From: Bifidobacterium sp. ESL0763
Lineage (GTDB): Bacteria; Actinomycetota; Actinomycetes; Actinomycetales; Bifidobacteriaceae
Length of the DNA: 64,000 nt
Direction: 5' to 3'
Assembly: GCF_029433395.1 (NCBI RefSeq)
Contig: NZ_JAQTHW010000002.1
Location: forward strand, 62,001 to 126,000
Shown: one piece after another, positions 47,524-56,772 of the stretch
Layout of the letters: every line of letters starts with the position of its first letter
How positions within the stretch are numbered: position 1 is the stretch's first letter
Position numbers and translations under genes: made by a program
The notes under the pieces: model-generated
What the model was told of the DNA's origin: nothing
Databases searched by the model: none
What the model saw: only the letters and a program-made list of their open reading frames with translations

Positions 47524-49143
47524 ATGGGTATCACTTCGATCTGGCCGGAGGCGACGGCCTTCAACGCGGACGGCGAGCTGGCCTTCCATGGCCACGGCGT
47601 CTCGTCGCTGCTCGACGAGTTCGGCTCGCCGCTCTACCTCATCGACACCGACGAGGTGCGCAAGCGCGCGCAACGCTTCATGCGGGCCGCGGCCGACGCC
47701 TTCGCCACCTCCACCACGCACGCCAGCTTCGCCGGCAAGGCGTTCCTCTCCAAGGAGGTCGTGCGCATCGTCACCCAGGCCGGCATGTCTATCGACACCT
47801 GCTCGATGGGCGAGATCCGCATCGCGCTCGCCGCCGGGGTGCCGGGCCGCCGGCTCGTGCTGCACGGCAACAACAAGTCCGACGAGGAGATCGAGCTGGC
47901 CATCCGCGAGGGGTTCGCCAAGATCGTGGTCGACTCGCCCGACGAGCCCGCCCGCATCGCCGCCATCGCCCACCGCCTGGGCCGCCGCGCCAAGGTGATG
48001 GTCCGCGTCACCTCGGGCGTGCACGCCGGCGGCCACGAATACATCTCGACGGCGCACGAGGACCAGAAATTCGGCGTCCCGCTGCTGCCCGCCGGCATGG
48101 GCCCCGAGGTGCTCTCGATGCTCGATACGTTGGGCGAAGGGAATGGCGACGAAGCCGGCAAGGCCGGTGAGGCCAACGAGACCGGCAATGGTGCCGGCGC
48201 CGGTTCGTCATCCAAGGTCGACTACTCGGTGAAATATCCCTACGACCTCAACAACGTGAAGGTGTCCGATGCCGACCGCGAGCTCGCGCAGGCGATGGAG
48301 GCCGTGGCCGACGGTCCGGCGCTCGCGGTGCTCAAGGACATCCACCGCCGCCGGGAGGACCTGGAGCTGGTCGGCATCCATTCGCACATCGGCTCGCAGA
48401 TCCACGACGCCGACGCCTTCGTGATCGCCGCGCGGCGCATGATGCTGCTGCGCAAGACCTTCTACGCCACCGACGCCTACACCCTGCCCGAGGTCGATCT
48501 GGGCGGCGGCTATTCCGTGGCCTATACCGACGCCGAGGACTCCATGGACATCGACGCCGAGCTCACCCGCCTGGCCCACGCCGTCACCACGGTCAACAAG
48601 GCCCTGGGCATGCCCGCGCCGGTCATCTCCTTCGAGCCCGGTCGCTGGATTGTCGCCCCGGCGGGCGTCAGCCTCTACCGCGTCGGCACCGTCAAGCGCG
48701 TGGCGTTGCCCGAAGGCACCAAGGACAGCGCCGGCAACCCGATTGCCGAACGCACCTACGTCTCGGTCGACGGCGGCATGAGCGACAACATCCGTCCGGC
48801 GCTCTACGGCGTGGATTACATGGCGCTGCTCGCCAACCGCGGCTGCGGCGGCGGCATCGACGGACACGGCCGGATGGCCGAGGGCACCGAGACCATGCTC
48901 GCCCGCGTGGTCGGCAAGCACTGCGAGTCCGGCGACATCATCGTGCGCGAGTGCCTGCTGCCCGCCGACGTCCGCCGTGGCGACATCCTCGCCGTCCCGG
49001 TCACCGGGGCCTACGGGCGCACCATGGCCAGCAACTACAACCAGGCGCTGATCCCCGCCGTCGTCGCCGTGAGCGAACGCGACACCCACGTGATGATCCG
49101 CCGGCAGACCATCGACGACCTGCTCGCCCTGGACGTCAGCTGA
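47524..49143 (+). CDS. lysA: Diaminopimelate decarboxylase
   Basis: A 539-residue PLP enzyme, the last step of lysine synthesis. The PLP-lysine is in SFAGKAFLSKEV (about residue 76), the glycine-rich phosphate site in VDLGGGYSVAY (about 330), GIHSHIGSQIHD (about 290), and the dimer-partner Cys and Tyr near the C-terminus (RECLLPADVRRGD, GAYGRTMASNYN). An insertion of about 25 Gly/Ala/Asn residues at about 205-230 (GEGNGDEAGKAGEANETGNG) is foreign to the family core and probably a surface loop. The start at 47524 has GGAGG 11 bases upstream. Linked to hom and thrB downstream. Confidence 0.95.
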   Translation: MGITSIWPEATAFNADGELAFHGHGVSSLLDEFGSPLYLIDTDEVRKRAQRFMRAAADAFATSTTHASFAGKAFLSKEVVRIVTQAGMSIDTCSMGEIRIALAAGVPGRRLVLHGNNKSDEEIELAIREGFAKIVVDSPDEPARIAAIAHRLGRRAKVMVRVTSGVHAGGHEYISTAHEDQKFGVPLLPAGMGPEVLSMLDTLGEGNGDEAGKAGEANETGNGAGAGSSSKVDYSVKYPYDLNNVKVSDADRELAQAMEAVADGPALAVLKDIHRRREDLELVGIHSHIGSQIHDADAFVIAARRMMLLRKTFYATDAYTLPEVDLGGGYSVAYTDAEDSMDIDAELTRLAHAVTTVNKALGMPAPVISFEPGRWIVAPAGVSLYRVGTVKRVALPEGTKDSAGNPIAERTYVSVDGGMSDNIRPALYGVDYMALLANRGCGGGIDGHGRMAEGTETMLARVVGKHCESGDIIVRECLLPADVRRGDILAVPVTGAYGRTMASNYNQALIPAVVAVSERDTHVMIRRQTIDDLLALDVS

Positions 49144-49307
49144 GGCGGATTGCCGTAGTACGGAAAGTCGTTACTGAGGGATTCCCGATGAACGGTTTTC
49201 CGCATGTGTGGCGGTGAAAACGGGAAGATTGCCTGTCGGATTCGTTTCATAGGATTGATGAGTCTGAACGAATAGTGCGAAACAAGCGGCTGAAACGGGA
49301 GAGTGAC

Positions 49308-50690
49308 ATGGGTCAGGTGGAAGATTCGGCGCGGCAGCGCACACAGGGTAAGGGCGATCGGGCGCAAGCCGCGCCGAAGGGAACGCGTGACGGCTCGGCC
49401 CCGATCCGCGTGGGCCTGCTGGGCGCCGGCACCGTCGGTTCGCAGGTCGCGCGGCTGCTGGTCGAGCAAGGCGACGAGCTCGCGCAACGCGTCGGCCGAC
49501 CCCTCGAGATCGCCGGCGTCGCCTGCCGTCATCCGCGCAAGGTCAGCCAGCCCTGGATCGATCACTCGCTGCTCATTGATGACACCGCCCACGTGGCCAC
49601 TCATGCCGACATCGTCGTCGAGTTGATCGGCGGCATCGAGCCGGCGCGCACGCTGGTGCTGCAGGCGCTTCGCAGCGGGGCCTCGGTGGTGACGGCCAAC
49701 AAGGCGCTGCTGGCCAAGCACGGCCCCGAGCTCTACCGCGCGGCCGAGGCCAACGGCGTCGATCTCTACTTCGAGGCGGCCGTGGCGGGCGCGATCCCGC
49801 TGGTGCGGCCGCTGCGCGAGTCGCTGGCCGGCGACACCATCACCAGCGTGGTCGGCATCCTCAACGGCACCACCAACTACATCCTCGACGAGATGACCAC
49901 CAAGGGCCTCGATTTCGACGTCGCGCTCAAGGACGCGCAGGCCAAGGGCTACGCCGAGGCCGACCCGACCGGCGACATCGAGGGCGAGGACGCGGCCAAC
50001 AAGGCGGCGATCGTGGCCACGCTGGCTTTCCACACGCCGGTCGGCATCGACGACGTCGCCGTCGAGGGCATCACCAAGGTCACCGCCGACGACATCGCCG
50101 CCGCCACCGCCGAGCACAAGGTGGTCAAGCTCCTCTCCGTGGTCTCCAACGGCGAGCATGGCGTCTCGGCGCGCGTCTACCCGGCGCTGATTCCCGAGGA
50201 GCATCCCCTGGCGAGCGTGCACGGCAGCTTCAACGCGGCGTTCGTGCACGCGCAGGCGGCTGACGACCTGATGTTCTATGGCCGTGGGGCCGGCGGCGCG
50301 CCCACCGCCTCGGCCGTGCTGGGCGACATCGTCACTGAGGCCCGCCACATCGCCGGCGGCTGCGTCGGGCCGAGCATCCCGCTCTACGGCGACCTGCCCA
50401 AGGCGCCGCTGGATGCCTCTCGCGCCGCGTTCGCCGTGCGCTTCCGCATCTGCGACCGGCCGGGCATCCTGGCGGCGATCTCCAAGACCTTCGCGGACTA
50501 CGGCATCTCGATCAACGGCATCAACCAGGACCTGAAGCCCACTCCGCATAACCCGGGCTATTCCGGGGAGCTGCAGACCCTGCGCGTGGTCACCCACATG
50601 TGCGACGAGACCACGCTGCGCCGGTGCGTCGAGGAGGTCTGCAAGCTCAGCTTCGTGGTGGGCGATCCCTCCATTCTGCGTGTGATGTGA
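49308..50690 (+). CDS. hom: Homoserine dehydrogenase
   Basis: A 460-residue enzyme reducing aspartate semialdehyde to homoserine, the branch point for Thr and Met. The NAD(P) motif VGLLGAGTVGSQVARLL is at about 36, NKALLAKHG at about 128, catalytic Lys region and GILNGTTNYILDEMTTKG near 185, and a C-terminal ACT domain (FRICDRPGILAAISKTFADY) that usually mediates Thr feedback inhibition. GGAGAG lies 6 bases before the ATG. Followed 76 bases later by thrB; metA elsewhere in the window draws on the same homoserine pool. Confidence 0.96.
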   Translation: MGQVEDSARQRTQGKGDRAQAAPKGTRDGSAPIRVGLLGAGTVGSQVARLLVEQGDELAQRVGRPLEIAGVACRHPRKVSQPWIDHSLLIDDTAHVATHADIVVELIGGIEPARTLVLQALRSGASVVTANKALLAKHGPELYRAAEANGVDLYFEAAVAGAIPLVRPLRESLAGDTITSVVGILNGTTNYILDEMTTKGLDFDVALKDAQAKGYAEADPTGDIEGEDAANKAAIVATLAFHTPVGIDDVAVEGITKVTADDIAAATAEHKVVKLLSVVSNGEHGVSARVYPALIPEEHPLASVHGSFNAAFVHAQAADDLMFYGRGAGGAPTASAVLGDIVTEARHIAGGCVGPSIPLYGDLPKAPLDASRAAFAVRFRICDRPGILAAISKTFADYGISINGINQDLKPTPHNPGYSGELQTLRVVTHMCDETTLRRCVEEVCKLSFVVGDPSILRVM

Positions 50691-50766
50691 GCCGTTGGGG
50701 CTCGTCGTATCGTGAGTCCCATCGGACGGTAATTCTGACGCCAACTCGAACGGCAATGAGGTGAAT

Positions 50767-51828
50767 ATGACTGGAATGACGCCACAGGCGAAGGTCGTGA
50801 AGGTGCGGGTGCCCGCCACGAGCGCGAATCTCGGATCGGGATTCGACACGGTCGGCCTGGCGCTCGACTACCACGACGAGCTCACCTTCACGCTCGACGA
50901 CGCGCAGGAGCAAGGTTCCGCAACCCGCGCCAACGTCATCATCCATGGCGAGGGCGAGGACACGTTGCCGCGCGACGAGACCCACTTGGTGGTCTCCACG
51001 TTCCGCCAGGCGTGCGAGGCGTTCGGCCTGCGCCGTTTCGCCTTCACCCTCGAGGCATGGAACCACATTCCCCAGGCGCGCGGCATGGGCTCGTCCGCCG
51101 AGGCCATCGTCGCCGGTATCGCCGCGGCGTCCGCCTTCGCACGTGGCGGCGCCGAGCTCGACCGCGACACCATGTTCCGCATGGCGGCGGCCATCGAAGG
51201 CCACCCGGACAACGTGGCCCCGGCCGTCTACGGCGGGCTCACCGTCTCGTGGGACTTCCGCACTCCGGAGGGTGTGGGCTCCGTGGGCATCCCCGGCGGC
51301 GAGCCGTTGCGCGCCGGGTTCCACACCGTCAACTACCCGGTCTCGCCCGCCGTCGTCGCCTCCGTCTTCGTCCCCGATTTCGAGCTGTCGACCCAGAAGG
51401 CTCGCGAGGCTCTGCCCGAGCAGGTGCCCTACCAGGACGCGATCGCCAACGTTTCGCGTGTGGCGTTGCTGCCCGAGGCGATGAATCCGCAGGGGCTGCG
51501 GGGCGATGCGCAGGGGGCGGGGGATGCTCGGGACGATGCGCAATCCCGGTCCCGTTCGAACGCCCTGCTCTTCGCCGCCACGCAGGACTGGCTGCACCAG
51601 CCCTACCGCAAGTCGCTGATGGCGCCGTCGTGGCAGCTGATCGAGTCGCTGCGGGCCGAGGGCTTCGCCGCCGCGGTCTCGGGAGCGGGCCCCTGCGTGC
51701 TGGTCCTCCACCACGGCGACGCCTCCGCCCGGATCGACGAGATCGCAGCCCCCCAGCTCGCCGGCAGCCACTGGCGAGTCCTCCACCTCCCCGTCAGCCC
51801 GCGCGGTGTCGAGGTAGAGCTGCGCTGA
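50767..51828 (+). CDS. thrB: Homoserine kinase
   Basis: A 353-residue GHMP kinase phosphorylating homoserine for threonine synthesis. Motif 1 is VPATSANLGSGFDTVGLALD, motif 2 IPQARGMGSSAEAIVAGIAA (ATP loop), motif 3 near the end AAVSGAGPCVLVLHH. An insert of about 20 residues (LRGDAQGAGDARDDAQSRSR) sits near residue 250. GAGGTGA is close before the ATG at 50767; GTG at 50761 is an alternative. Confidence 0.94.
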   Translation: MTGMTPQAKVVKVRVPATSANLGSGFDTVGLALDYHDELTFTLDDAQEQGSATRANVIIHGEGEDTLPRDETHLVVSTFRQACEAFGLRRFAFTLEAWNHIPQARGMGSSAEAIVAGIAAASAFARGGAELDRDTMFRMAAAIEGHPDNVAPAVYGGLTVSWDFRTPEGVGSVGIPGGEPLRAGFHTVNYPVSPAVVASVFVPDFELSTQKAREALPEQVPYQDAIANVSRVALLPEAMNPQGLRGDAQGAGDARDDAQSRSRSNALLFAATQDWLHQPYRKSLMAPSWQLIESLRAEGFAAAVSGAGPCVLVLHHGDASARIDEIAAPQLAGSHWRVLHLPVSPRGVEVELR

Positions 51829-51882
51829 ACGAAGAGCGCCTATAATCCTGCTGTTGCTTGTTGTATTTTTGTTTTTAATGAG

Positions 51883-51897
51883 CCAATATGGCTCAAT
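51883..51897 (+). promoter_or_regulatory. Palindromic operator before the DinJ/YafQ pair
   Basis: GAGCCAATATGGCTC is an inverted repeat (GAGCC...GGCTC) about 50 bases upstream of the antitoxin ATG and next to TTGACT and TATACT. Antitoxins of this group bind palindromes over their own promoter, so this is the likely operator. Confidence 0.5.
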
Positions 51898-51948
51898 TTT
51901 GACTATACTTAGTTGATATAGAGAACATTATTGCAGTAAGGAACGAAC

Positions 51949-52215
51949 ATGGCACAGGTGACGCAGGGCATTTCCCGCATTCAGATCAGGACGAAGAAGA
52001 GCCTCAAGGACCAGGCGTCGAAGCTCTTCGACAGCCTCGGGCTCGACATGGGCACCGCCATCAACATGTTTCTGGCGCAGTCGGTGCGCGATGGCGGCCT
52101 TCCCTTCCGTGCGAGCCTGACCCCGATGGAGCGCGACATTGACGAAGCCGAGGCCTCGCCGGTTTATTATGCGGGCGACGCGGATGCCATGAAACGGATC
52201 ATTGAACATGTATGA
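51949..52215 (+). CDS. RelB/DinJ-family antitoxin
   Basis: An 88-residue antitoxin: ribbon-helix-helix N-terminus IRTKKSLKDQASKLFDSLGLDM followed by GTAINMFLAQSVRDGGLPF, the DinJ signature, and an acidic C-terminal toxin-binding tail. AAGGAACG lies upstream. Overlaps the toxin gene by 8 bases; autoregulation via the upstream palindrome is expected. Confidence 0.9.
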   Translation: MAQVTQGISRIQIRTKKSLKDQASKLFDSLGLDMGTAINMFLAQSVRDGGLPFRASLTPMERDIDEAEASPVYYAGDADAMKRIIEHV

Positions 52216-52486
52216 GTTCGAGTACACCGGGAAATTCATCAAGGACGTGAAGCGGCTCAAGAAGAAGCACTATGACTTGGGAAAGCTGAATCAGGTCCTC
52301 GATGATTTGCAGGTCTATGATTCCGCTCAATTGACGCGCCGATATCGCGATCATCGGCTTAAGGGGAATTATCGCGGTTACCATGAATTGCACATCGAAG
52401 GCGATTGGCTTCTGGTCTACCGGCGCGAGAAGAAGAGACTCGTGCTCACGTTGATGAGCACTTCGGACCATGACGACACGTTCTGA
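52208..52486 (+). CDS. YafQ-type mRNA interferase toxin
   Basis: A 92-residue RelE-superfamily ribosome-dependent RNase. Family pieces: EFEYTGKFIKDVKRLKKKHY, RDHRLKGNYRGYHELHIEGD, WLLVYRREKKRLVLTLMSTS and the end SDHDDTF, with the catalytic His positions retained. The ATG at 52208 overlaps the antitoxin stop; a TTG at 52202 is unlikely. Confidence 0.9.
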   Translation: MYEFEYTGKFIKDVKRLKKKHYDLGKLNQVLDDLQVYDSAQLTRRYRDHRLKGNYRGYHELHIEGDWLLVYRREKKRLVLTLMSTSDHDDTF

Positions 52487-52673
52487 TTGTCGCAGGTCAT
52501 CTTAAGGCATTGAATTTGAGCGGTTGCGTCACCCATTTTGTTGGTGGTGTCCGCTGTGTTTTTTAAAGTTGTGAATATCTATCGCGTTTGAAGTTGAGCG
52601 CGGGAAGATGTTGTGTGAGGTACGGGTGCGGTTCCCGTTGGTTATGGTCTTTTCGGCGTTGTTGGGAGCATCG

Positions 52674-54812
52674 ATGAGCAAGCGTGGTGTCGCGTTCAAG
52701 GTTGTGGCGGCGGTGGCCGCGTCGGTGCTCGCTTTCGCATTGCCTGCCGGTTCGGCGATGGCCGATGAGCTCCCGTCTTCGGTTTCTTCCCCGGTTTCGT
52801 CGGCTTCGGCGAATAACGAGAAATTAGCTGGGGGGGGGGGGCAGGTAGCTGCTCCTTCTTCGTCCACATCGGGTTCTGCGTCGTTTCCGTCTGCGTCGAA
52901 AATTTCTAAAACTGAAACGAATGAGATTAATTCGAGCGTTTCTGCACAATCTCAGCAAGAACCGGTTCCCAGTGTTGCCGCGCAAAGCACATGCGCTCCG
53001 TTGGCAAATCAAAAATGGAAGGGTTCGGATCACGGCGGTCCAACAACTGATTACATCAATTGGAGTATCGATTCCAGTTGTAATTTCACGGTTTCAGACG
53101 CCATGGTTGATACTGGCTATGCTATTGCATCTGTTCCTTATAATTATTTTCCTTGGTCTCAAATGTATCAGAACTCAGTCGCAAGTATCACGATACTGAA
53201 TTGGCATATGGGGCCTCATGCAACGGATATAACTAACTGGTTTGTCGCTTTGCCTAATTTGCGGTCTATTAGTGGTCTGGAACATATTGATATCAGCAAC
53301 GTATTAAGTATGAATAATCTGTTTTGTGACGACGCATCATTGAATGCGGTATCAGGCTTGTCTGATTGGAATACGTCGAATGTGACTTGGATGCAGGGCG
53401 TTTTTGCAAGAAATTATTCGTTGCGTTCTTTGGATTTATCCGGTTGGAATTTTTCTAAAGTCGTTCATTGGTATGGCTTCTTTGAAAGAATAGCAAATAA
53501 TTTTGTTGCGTTGCGTTTAGGCCCTGGTGTGGCATTGCCAGATGATGTTCGAACTCCGGCAACTCCAGAGGGCGGTCCATTTACAAAAGTTCAGGGCGAA
53601 AATAAAACCTGGGAAGGAAAACAATGGACTTCTGAAGATGGCTCTTGGGCTGGTTGCCCTGCGTATGGGATTCCAGCACGTAGTAAAAAGACGTGGTACG
53701 GCCTTCGAGGTGCGCAATTCTATGTTTCGTACGATTGGAATGGTCAATCTGATGCTCCGCTTCCAAACGCTTTCGGGCCTGTAACGTTTCCGAATTCGTT
53801 CCCGTCGACAAGCGTTCCTCTCCCTATTGTCTCTCATATAGGACATCCGGGTGTTCGTGCCGTTGGATGGAGTCGCTTCCCGTCCGCTGTCAATCCTGAT
53901 TGGATGTTGGGGGCGTCAGCGCCTCTTGATGATGTTGTCGGTTCGACTTTGCATACTACTTGGTATTCTTTGCCCATTGCGCATATGGCATCAATGACGT
54001 CATCTGGAACAGCGAGCAACCCGGTGACCGAGCTAAGTGTGTCTGGCACGGTGCCTCAGGGGACGGGCATCGCTCCACTCAACCAGACCGGTGATGGAGT
54101 GGTGGCGAAGCTGTTGCCGCAGGACAGGCAGGCTTCCACGATCGACGCTGACGGCACTGCATTGACGGGCATGTCTTTCGACCCGACTGCGCATACGTGG
54201 TCTGGATCGGTTGCGGTTTCCGATCTGTCTGCTGCCGATACGGTTGGCAAGGGTGCTTCTTATGTGTTCCGCACGCGGCTGACGACGACCAGTGACGGCA
54301 ATTCCGAGTACAGCTTCTCGTCTCCGATGAAGGCGGATGTGGTGGCTCCGGCGTTCGGGGCGGGGTCGCTGAAGTTCGACCAGGACGCACGCACGGTATC
54401 CGGCGCGGTTCTCAGTGGCGACAAGGCGGCTCATGCCGGTGCGCTCGCCGAGCAGGGCGATGCGGTGACGGTGACGTGGCCGGCCGGTTCGACTCCCACC
54501 ACTTCGACCGGTACCACCGATGCCAACGGAAAGTTCATCATCGCGATTCCTCGGGGTGTGCTGCTCAGGGGTAACGCGCGTCTGACGGTCGGCGACCATC
54601 CGGCGGCCGATGTCCCCACGACGACCGGCACCGGTTCGCCGAACGTCTCGCCGATCTCGACGCTCGATGTCACCGCGGAGACGGTCTCGTCGCTGCCGCT
54701 GACCGGTGGCACACAGCCGTGGTGGAAGCAGCCGTGGTTCTATGCGCTCCTGGCCGCCGTCGGCATCGCGCTCACCGACGTCATCCTCCGCCGCCGCTCT
54801 TGCGTTCGATGA
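52674..54812 (+). CDS. BspA-like LPxTG surface protein with 12-G tract
   Basis: A 712-residue cell-wall-anchored protein. Signal peptide to about residue 32; Ser/Ala-rich stem; DUF285/BspA leucine-rich units at about 180-270 (LRSISGLEHIDISNVLSMNN, LSDWNTSNVTWMQGVFARNY, LRSLDLSGWNFSKVVHWYGF); C-terminal beta domains; LPLTGG (about 674), membrane helix and RRRSCVR. A run of 12 G at 52830-52841 encodes GGGG at about residue 53 and is in frame here, so the gene reads ON. The 5' and 3' parts are GC-rich while about 52860-54000 is AT-rich, which suggests the exposed part was exchanged. GGGAG precedes the ATG. Confidence 0.8.
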   Translation: MSKRGVAFKVVAAVAASVLAFALPAGSAMADELPSSVSSPVSSASANNEKLAGGGGQVAAPSSSTSGSASFPSASKISKTETNEINSSVSAQSQQEPVPSVAAQSTCAPLANQKWKGSDHGGPTTDYINWSIDSSCNFTVSDAMVDTGYAIASVPYNYFPWSQMYQNSVASITILNWHMGPHATDITNWFVALPNLRSISGLEHIDISNVLSMNNLFCDDASLNAVSGLSDWNTSNVTWMQGVFARNYSLRSLDLSGWNFSKVVHWYGFFERIANNFVALRLGPGVALPDDVRTPATPEGGPFTKVQGENKTWEGKQWTSEDGSWAGCPAYGIPARSKKTWYGLRGAQFYVSYDWNGQSDAPLPNAFGPVTFPNSFPSTSVPLPIVSHIGHPGVRAVGWSRFPSAVNPDWMLGASAPLDDVVGSTLHTTWYSLPIAHMASMTSSGTASNPVTELSVSGTVPQGTGIAPLNQTGDGVVAKLLPQDRQASTIDADGTALTGMSFDPTAHTWSGSVAVSDLSAADTVGKGASYVFRTRLTTTSDGNSEYSFSSPMKADVVAPAFGAGSLKFDQDARTVSGAVLSGDKAAHAGALAEQGDAVTVTWPAGSTPTTSTGTTDANGKFIIAIPRGVLLRGNARLTVGDHPAADVPTTTGTGSPNVSPISTLDVTAETVSSLPLTGGTQPWWKQPWFYALLAAVGIALTDVILRRRSCVR
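52830..52841 (+). repeat. Homopolymeric G tract (12 G) in a coding region
   Basis: Twelve consecutive G inside the stem of the BspA-like gene. Such tracts change length by slipped-strand mispairing; a gain or loss of 1 or 2 G would shift the frame and remove the sortase signal. Confidence 0.85.
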
Positions 54813-54943
54813 GGATCAATCGATTGCGTTTCGAACGGCTATTTCCATATACCTATCTGCTGGTGGATCCTGCCGGCGAAATGAGGGTTCCGTGATACGC
54901 TGCTTAAGGGTGATGGGGTGGGTCCCATCCGAGATCTCATTGG

Positions 54944-54975
54944 CCTCCTTGCAAAAGGAGGTCAGTTGTTTTTTT
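54944..54975 (+). terminator. Intrinsic terminator after the surface protein gene
   Basis: CCTCCTT GCAA AAGGAGG stem-loop, then TCAGTTG and seven T. The stretch 54813-54943 before it contains no gene. Confidence 0.8.
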
Positions 54976-55092
54976 GAGGTATAGGCCAGACTCCAATCTT
55001 GAGTTCGCTTTTCGTTTGATAACCCGGAATTGGGTAGGATAGGCGTAGATAAGTGTTGTGCCGGTTGTGGCCGGTGAAACGTTTGGAGTGTT

Positions 55093-56640
55093 ATGTCGAT
55101 TCCGCTGATCCTCGCCTCGCAGTCGCCGTCAAGGCGCAATGTGCTCAATGCCGCTGGCATCTCGCCAACCATCCACGTCTCGCATGTCGATGAGCCGGCC
55201 GCCGTGGCCGCCGAGGCGGAGGCGCGGGGCGTCGCGGTCGACGACCTGAGCTGCGAGCAGCGTGTGATGATACTGGCGCAGGCCAAGGCGCGCAGCGTCT
55301 ACCAGGCGTACCGGGAGGTGGCGGCCGCGGCACAGGGCGCCGGCGGAGAGCAGGTGACGGCCTTCCCGCTTCGGGCCAAGGGTGCCGCCGAAGCCGGTAC
55401 GGATTCCAGCGCAGGGGATGGCAAAGGCGGTATCAGCAGCACCGCGGATGGCAACACCAATCAGTACGGCGAGAAGGTCTACGACCACCATTCGACCCTG
55501 ACCCGCGACTTCTCCGACGTCGACGTGCCCGTCGAGGCCGAACCGATGAAGAAGGCGCTGGCCGAGCACCCCGGATTCGCCGACGCCAAGGCCGGCCCGC
55601 TGATCGTCGGCTGCGACTCCATGTTCCTCTTCGAAGGCGAGCCGCTGGGCAAGCCGCACACCCCCGAGGTCGCGCGCCGGCGTCTGGGCGCGATGCGCGG
55701 CAAGTCGGGCGAACTGTGGACCGGCCACTGCCTCATCGACTTCGCAACCGGCCGCCAGGAGCTCGAGTCCAGTCATGCCACGGTGCGCTTCGGCGATTAT
55801 TCCGACCGCGACATCGAGGCCTATATTGCGTCCGGCGAGCCGCTGGAAGTGGCCGGATGCTTCACGCTGGAAGGCCTCGGCGGCGCATTCATCGACGGGG
55901 TGGACGGCGACCCGAGCGGCGTGCTCGGCCTGAGCCTGCCGCTGTTGCGCCGCATGGTCGGGCATATGGGCGTGGCGTGGACCGACCTGTGGAACGTGGG
56001 CATCGGCAAGCTCGCCGCGGCGAGGCTGGAAGAGGCCGAGGCGCGGAAGGCCGACGGCGACGAAAAAGCCAAAGCCACCACGGATGATGGCATCTCGGCC
56101 GAAGAACAGGCCGCATCGATCGTGCCCCCGAAAAGCAACGTCCACCAGCCCGGCGACGGCTGGGTGCACTGCGCCTGCGGGCGTCGGCACTGGGGGCTGA
56201 ACGGCGCCGCCGGCGTGCTGCTCGCGCGCCGCAGCCCGGAGACCGGCGAGGTGACCCATGTGGTGATGCAGCACCGTGCGATGTGGAGCGCGGAAGGCGG
56301 CACCTGGGGCATTCCCGGCGGTGCGCTCGCCGACGGGGAGAGCCCGATCGAGGGAGCCCTGCGCGAAAGCTACGAGGAGGCCAACATCACCCCCGAGGAC
56401 ATCGAGGTGGTCGGCACGCACCGCGAGGAGCACGGTCCCTGGGCCTACACCACCGTCTTCGCCTTCGAGAAGCCGGGCCACGAGGTCGACCCGCATCCCA
56501 ACGACGACGAGAGCATGGAGATCGCCTGGATCCCAGTCGCCGAGGTCCCCAAGCGCAAGCTGCTGACGGCGATGAACGCCGACTGGCCGCGTTTCGTCGC
56601 TCGCTTGGGCGATCTGGCGCGTGAGTACCGGCAACAGTAA
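55093..56640 (+). CDS. Maf-Nudix fusion, probable nucleotide-sanitising enzyme
   Basis: A 515-residue fusion. Residues 1-310 are a Maf-type nucleotide pyrophosphatase (ILASQSPSRRNVLNAAGI at the start, VGCDSMFLFEGEPLGKPHTP, GKSGELWTGHCLI), interrupted by a low-complexity insert at about 75-150. Residues about 355-515 are a Nudix hydrolase with the box GALADGESPIEGALRESYEE; the box's second Gly is Asn (EEANI). Maf enzymes clear modified or non-canonical nucleotides, and Nudix enzymes cleave nucleoside diphosphate derivatives, so both halves fit house-cleaning. No clear ribosome site; TTTGGAG is 6 bases before the ATG. Confidence 0.87.
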   Translation: MSIPLILASQSPSRRNVLNAAGISPTIHVSHVDEPAAVAAEAEARGVAVDDLSCEQRVMILAQAKARSVYQAYREVAAAAQGAGGEQVTAFPLRAKGAAEAGTDSSAGDGKGGISSTADGNTNQYGEKVYDHHSTLTRDFSDVDVPVEAEPMKKALAEHPGFADAKAGPLIVGCDSMFLFEGEPLGKPHTPEVARRRLGAMRGKSGELWTGHCLIDFATGRQELESSHATVRFGDYSDRDIEAYIASGEPLEVAGCFTLEGLGGAFIDGVDGDPSGVLGLSLPLLRRMVGHMGVAWTDLWNVGIGKLAAARLEEAEARKADGDEKAKATTDDGISAEEQAASIVPPKSNVHQPGDGWVHCACGRRHWGLNGAAGVLLARRSPETGEVTHVVMQHRAMWSAEGGTWGIPGGALADGESPIEGALRESYEEANITPEDIEVVGTHREEHGPWAYTTVFAFEKPGHEVDPHPNDDESMEIAWIPVAEVPKRKLLTAMNADWPRFVARLGDLAREYRQQ

Positions 56641-56677
56641 CCTGTTGATTCGTTTTGGGGTCCTTTATGCCGGAAAC

Positions 56678-56761
56678 GGACTCACAAAAGTCGCAGATAC
56701 AACGGTGCTGTTGGCTTGATTGCGCCGATCGCTGTTTTGTATCTGCGACTTTTGTGAGTCC
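56678..56761. repeat. Perfect 25-bp inverted repeat between convergent genes
   Basis: Arms 56678-56702 and 56737-56761 (GGACTCACAAAAGTCGCAGA and its complement) are perfectly complementary, with a 34-base loop. It separates the convergent Maf-Nudix and AEC transporter genes and has the size and geometry of the 6-8 kb hairpins, but the loop sequence is unrelated. A bidirectional terminator is possible although T-runs are missing. Confidence 0.8.
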
Positions 56762-56772
56762 TGACCCGCGGC

